From positions 186,001 through 250,000 of the forward strand of contig NZ_MWPH01000001.1 in NCBI RefSeq assembly GCF_002177135.1: a stretch of DNA of 64,000 nucleotides. Direction: 5' to 3'. This DNA comes from Natronolimnobius baerhuensis (lineage in GTDB: Archaea; Halobacteriota; Halobacteria; Halobacteriales; Natrialbaceae). Position 1 is the first letter of the stretch; each line of letters begins with the position of its first letter. Shown here one piece after another: positions 60,979 to 64,000 of the stretch. The translations under genes were made by a program, and so were the position numbers. The notes below the pieces were generated by a model. The model saw only the letters and a list, made by a program, of their open reading frames with translations, ran no database searches and was not told the origin of the DNA.

Positions 60979-61101
60979 ACGCGAGACCAAACGACGCTGA
61001 CGTAAATCGGTTCTGCTATCGTGGTCCCGCGACCGGTCCACACTCGAGAGCGCCGCTATTGCGGCGGTTTTGTGTGTGCTTGCACTACACTCCGTCACGG
61101 C

Positions 61102-61488
61102 TCACAGCGAGTCGCCACCGCGTTCGCTCGGTGATCCCTGTTTCTCCTCGTCTCCCGCCGAGAGGTCGCGTTCCGGATTCGCCTCGTTCGAGGTGCCGGC
61201 CTGTCCTGTAATCTCTCCGTACACTGCCTCGCGGACCTCCTCAGGGCTATCGTACTGTTCCCCCGCTAACCGGTCGAAGACGCTCCCCAGCGACTCCGTC
61301 TCGTTTGGCATATCGAGTGGCTCGCTGCCGTACTCCGCCGCAATTTCCTCGCTCGTGGTCGGATACTCGAGGTCGCCCAGATGTCGTTCGACATCCTCGA
61401 GGATCGATTCGGTAGTGTCTGCCCGCTGGGATTTGCGCTCCGTCGCACGGTCCTGTGCGCGGTCTCGAGAGGGGCCATCGTCGCTCAT
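61102..61488 (-). CDS. acidic haloarchaeal protein, possibly DUF5789-like
   Basis: The 128-residue product is very acidic and charged at both ends. The middle, ILEDVERHLGDLEYPTTSEE to LAGEQYDSPEEVREAVYGEI, has the look of haloarchaeal DUF5789 proteins (EYP...EE..E.YG...L..PNGTE). The tails (RDRAQDRATERKSQRADTTE and GDEEKQGSPSERGGDSL) are disordered. The family assignment is tentative and the function is unknown. Confidence 0.6.
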   Translation of the reverse strand: MSDDGPSRDRAQDRATERKSQRADTTESILEDVERHLGDLEYPTTSEEIAAEYGSEPLDMPNETESLGSVFDRLAGEQYDSPEEVREAVYGEITGQAGTSNEANPERDLSAGDEEKQGSPSERGGDSL

Positions 61489-61859
61489 GGCTGGTGCTTT
61501 CAGGAGCCAATCACAAAGGCGTTGGCTGGCGTTTGCGTGGTGGGCCTCTCAGCGTAAATATCGGACTCCAATCACTTACTCAGACGAATCCTATACCGGC
61601 ATTTCGGACGGGATGACAGTGTCCAGACAGGATATGGCAGTGGGCATATGGGGGGCTTGCACACTCGTCAACGATGATTTATGTGCGCTCAGTTCCAACT
61701 GGTAACTGCCCCTGGAGAACGGTGGCGCGTTGCCCAACGGCTACCTTCTTTCCAGGGACGTTTTCGACTCGAGAGCGGTGCGAAGAATCCTATCAGAACC
61801 GATTTAAATCCAGTAACACGCTTCGATTTCCGTGCACAAAACAGGGTTGGACGAGTCGG
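61489..61859. other. 370-base intergenic region
   Basis: It lies between two leftward genes and should contain the promoter of the 61102 gene. A plus-strand frame from 61674 does not look coding. I saw no RNA gene or notable repeat. Confidence 0.4.
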
Positions 61860-62888
61860 CTACAGTTCGGCGTCGCCGTCCTCAAAGCGCGGGAAGACCT
61901 CCTCCTCGAGCACCTGACAGAACGCTTCCTGGTCGGGGCTGTGGCTCTGATAGACGATGTGATTGAAGCCGGCATCGACGTATTTCTGGGTCACGTCGAC
62001 GATATCCTGTGGGTCGGTCGTGATCGTCATCTCCTCGCGAAGGACGTTCGGGTCGACCTTGTCGCCGTGGCGCTGGACCGTCCGTGGATCGGCGATGTCT
62101 GCCTCGAAGAAAATGTCAAGCATCGTCCCTCGCCACGGGAGACACGGCTCGAGGGCTGCCTCCTCGCTGTCGGGGTCGTAGGAGACGTGCAGGTGAATCG
62201 AGCGGTCGAGGTCGTTGATCGACTCATTACGGTCGGATTTCTCGACGCCGGCTTCGACGGCCGGGAACAACTCGTTCTGGACGCGGTCTGGGTGCTCGAA
62301 GACCGTCACGTAGCCGTCGCCGAGGTCGCCGGCCATCCGCGCAAGCGTCGAGCCGTTACTGGCGATGTAGATCGGCGGTGCCTCGTCAGGACCCGTATAG
62401 AGGTTGGCCTCGTCGAGCGACCAGAAGTTGCCGTCGTAGCTGACGAAGTCGTTCTCGAACAGCGCACGAATCATCCGAATCGCTTCGGCGGTTCGCTTTG
62501 CGGACTCACCAAAGCCAGGCATCGGCAGCCCCAGCGGACTTTCGTTTAGCGCTTCTCCTGAGCCAACGCCAAGGAAGACCCGATCAGGGTACATCTCCTC
62601 GAGCGTCGCCAGTTGGTGGGCGACGTTGCCAGGGTGGTACCGGTGGATAATCCCCGTGACTCCCGTCCCGATAGCGAGGTTGTCGGTGCGGTCGAGCGCG
62701 GCCGGTAGCCACGCCCAACAGTTGCCACCGTTGGCCGACGAGCCATCCTGTTTGTGGTCGAACCAGGGGTGGAAGTGATCATTAACCCATGCCGTGTCGA
62801 ACCCGTATTCGTCTGCGAGTTCGACCTGTTGCAAGCATTCATCTGGCGTGAACTCTTCAAGAGAGGCAAACCAGCCGAATCGAACCAT
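61860..62888 (-). CDS. F420-dependent LLM-class oxidoreductase (TIGR03557/Fgd-like)
   Basis: The 342-residue TIM-barrel enzyme resembles coenzyme F420-dependent glucose-6-phosphate dehydrogenase-like proteins. Marks are RFGWFASLEEFTPDECLQQV at the N terminus, WVNDHFHPWFDHKQ near residue 35, IGTGVTGIIHRYHPGNVAHQ near 73 and VFLGVGSGEALNESPLGLPM near 105-122. The conserved YIASNGSTLARMAGDLGDGY segment is near 175. It would transfer hydride to or from F420; the substrate is unknown. It is monocistronic. Confidence 0.88.
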   Translation of the reverse strand: MVRFGWFASLEEFTPDECLQQVELADEYGFDTAWVNDHFHPWFDHKQDGSSANGGNCWAWLPAALDRTDNLAIGTGVTGIIHRYHPGNVAHQLATLEEMYPDRVFLGVGSGEALNESPLGLPMPGFGESAKRTAEAIRMIRALFENDFVSYDGNFWSLDEANLYTGPDEAPPIYIASNGSTLARMAGDLGDGYVTVFEHPDRVQNELFPAVEAGVEKSDRNESINDLDRSIHLHVSYDPDSEEAALEPCLPWRGTMLDIFFEADIADPRTVQRHGDKVDPNVLREEMTITTDPQDIVDVTQKYVDAGFNHIVYQSHSPDQEAFCQVLEEEVFPRFEDGDAEL

Positions 62889-62981
62889 GCTCGTAGCTAC
62901 GTTGAGGCCCCACTAAGTCCATTCGTCTCGGCGAATCTAACCGCCATCCGTGACGGCGCTCGAAAAATCTACTCAGGTGGC

Positions 62982-63341
62982 CTACCGCTGGCGGTGCGTA
63001 GGTCCCTGTAAGTCAGTCGGCGGCCAGGTATCTAACTCCGCCGCCGTCTCGAGCAGTTGCTGGAGACTGTCACCCTCACAAAGTGTCACTGTCTCTGACG
63101 ACCAGTCGATATCGATAGTAGCGGAATCGGCGAGTTCCGGCAGGTGTTTGTGAACCAGTCGGCTCTGTGCCTGCTCGACCCTCGTCTCCGTTACGTTTGC
63201 TGGCGGCAGTTTGTGCCGACGGCTTGCGACAATTCTCGAGAGCGCCTCGATTGGAATCGGATCCTCACGGACAAGCAACTCATCGAGGATAATCTGGCGG
63301 TCCGCACTGGCGAGGATGTGCACTGTCTCCGTCCGATTCAT
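62982..63341 (-). CDS. haloarchaeal DUF7344-like winged-helix protein
   Basis: The 119-residue protein has the order typical of this small regulator family. A first helix region is VHILASADRQIILDELLVRE and a recognition region is TETRVEQAQSRLVHKHLPEL. The wing-like end is ATIDIDWSSETVTLCEGDSL. It probably binds DNA as a transcription factor. Partners and targets are unknown. Confidence 0.7.
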   Translation of the reverse strand: MNRTETVHILASADRQIILDELLVREDPIPIEALSRIVASRRHKLPPANVTETRVEQAQSRLVHKHLPELADSATIDIDWSSETVTLCEGDSLQQLLETAAELDTWPPTDLQGPTHRQR

Positions 63342-63510
63342 ACGCCACCAGCTAGCCTATCGCGAGCCCACCCAAAAACTACACCGGCTACTCACGTTGG
63401 TTGTTCCCACCTCGAGTCGACCCAACGACCCGTTCGTTTCAGTTCTCGTGCAGTTGCACGCGGTCGCTGCGTGCTGCACTGGCCTGTTGTTCTTGCTATA
63501 ACAACAATAC

Positions 63511-63518
63511 GGTTATAG
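63511..63518 (+). promoter_or_regulatory. TATA box of the 63543 gene
   Basis: GGTTATAG is 25-32 bases before the ATG at 63543 and supports that start over the internal ATG at 63573. Confidence 0.5.
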
Positions 63519-63542
63519 TTTCGACCGACAATCGATTAATCA

Positions 63543-63743
63543 ATGGCACGGGGAGACACAAACGGTCGAACCATGGTACAGTGTACCGCTTGTGGCTCTG
63601 CCTACGCTGCACGACAACTCGACGATGGGTCCTTCGTCCCAATCGGCTCTCGGAACGGCTGTTCATGTGGCAGTACGTCTTTCGACGAACTGACCGATTC
63701 GACCCTCCTCGAGTTCGATGAGGGCCTTGAGGACGATAAGTAG
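63543..63743 (+). CDS. 66-residue zinc ribbon protein
   Basis: The product has CTAC at about residues 14-17 and CSC at about 40-42 (RNGCSCGSTSFDEL), giving a small cysteine knuckle pair, and a very acidic C terminus, LLEFDEGLEDDK. The TATA box at 63511 fits the ATG at 63543. It belongs to the group of tiny zinc proteins common in haloarchaea. Its function is unknown. Confidence 0.6.
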   Translation: MARGDTNGRTMVQCTACGSAYAARQLDDGSFVPIGSRNGCSCGSTSFDELTDSTLLEFDEGLEDDK

Positions 63744-63843
63744 CGCTCTTCCAGATGAGACTTTCCTCGGTGACCGCGAGGCAGTCACCCATCTGTGTTA
63801 TCTTTTCGGAACGTTCAATTGAGTGGGGTTTGTCACCAACCGT

Positions 63844-64000
63844 ATGTCTGTCACACAGCCGACGCGAATGCAGCCACAGGCTGCTGGTATTATCGTTGCG
63901 TTCTTTCTTCTGCTCGGCTGTCTCTCGAGTGTTCTTATGGGCGGTGTGTTCCCTCTCATCGCACTGGGTTTTCTCGGAGCCATACTCGCTATCGCGTATA
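63844..64000 (+). CDS. membrane protein, N-terminal part, cut by the window end
   Basis: From the ATG at 63844 the frame reads MSVTQPTRMQPQAAGIIVAF, then FLLLGCLSSVLMGGVFPLIA and LGFLGAILAIAY up to the end of the window without a stop. At least two hydrophobic helices are present. The total length and family cannot be judged. Confidence 0.55.
   Translation, partial: MSVTQPTRMQPQAAGIIVAFFLLLGCLSSVLMGGVFPLIALGFLGAILAIAY

Noticed and set aside
61674-62549. 291-codon plus-strand frame
   Set aside because: Most of it is antisense to the F420-type oxidoreductase, whose motifs are clear on the other strand.
1-64000. tRNA, rRNA and CRISPR arrays
   Set aside because: No cloverleaf-like gene with a CCA-side stem, no rRNA sequence and no regularly spaced repeats were seen by eye in the gaps; a tRNA scan would be needed to exclude weak cases.

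Overview
The window is chromosomal DNA of a halophilic archaeon. Predicted proteins are strongly acidic, third codon positions are GC-rich, and the hexamer CTCGAG recurs in almost every gene. Archaeal TATA boxes lie about 25-30 bases before start codons with little or no leader, which points to leaderless mRNAs. The gene content is haloarchaeal: an aIF2-beta/TRAM fusion, aIF1A, C50 carotenoid genes, Bat-type regulators, F420-type enzymes and many tiny zinc ribbons. A member of the Natrialbaceae is my best guess; no rRNA or other marker is present to prove it.

Layout. 1-6.5 kb: the end of proA, then a set suited to branched-chain/propionyl-CoA metabolism (3-hydroxyisobutyrate-type dehydrogenase, acyl-CoA dehydrogenase, methylmalonyl-CoA mutase catalytic subunit), a small membrane protein behind a 20-codon mini-ORF, an atypical SDR and a cupin. 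6.5-8.6 kb: a zinc ribbon, a membrane protein and an orphan 2-oxoacid dehydrogenase E1-alpha. 9.2-25.1 kb: a carbohydrate-use island with Gfo/Idh oxidoreductase, IclR regulator, GH2 beta-mannosidase, sugar isomerase-like protein, a five-gene oligopeptide-family ABC transporter and a GH3 beta-glucosidase. It is bordered on both sides by AT-rich non-coding DNA. The likely logic is uptake of beta-linked oligosaccharides, cleavage in the cytoplasm and sugar conversion under IclR control.

25.5-41.6 kb: housekeeping and signalling genes (spermidine synthase-like membrane protein, YchF-type GTPase, class V aminotransferase, methyltransferase, NAD(P)HX dehydratase, phosphoribosyltransferase, a histidine kinase, glutamate dehydrogenase with a tiny zinc ribbon 7 bases upstream, a large multi-sensor Bat-like regulator, YihY/BrkB, DUF2196, MsrB). 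41.8-44.1 kb: an archaeal ornithine cyclodeaminase (TIGR00300-type) gene broken by a TnpB-only IS200/IS605-family element. Its two ends carry near-copies of a branched double-hairpin module whose stems show compensatory changes. This is the most unusual structure in the window.

44.2-51 kb: a Bat-like regulator, phytoene synthase and, facing it, the bacterioruberin operon crtD-lyeJ-cruF. 51-54.2 kb: an antitoxin-like small protein, aIF1A, a cysteine-cluster protein, an FAH-family enzyme and small unknowns. 54.3-60.3 kb: a tightly overlapping cobalamin lower-ligand assembly/salvage operon (HAD phosphatase, cbiB, cobS, cobY, cobT, cobD-like, cbiZ); its product is the cofactor of the mutase at 3.0 kb. 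60.4-64 kb: aIF2-beta, an acidic unknown, an F420-type LLM oxidoreductase, a DUF7344-like winged-helix protein, another zinc ribbon and a truncated membrane gene. No rRNA, tRNA or CRISPR array was seen.
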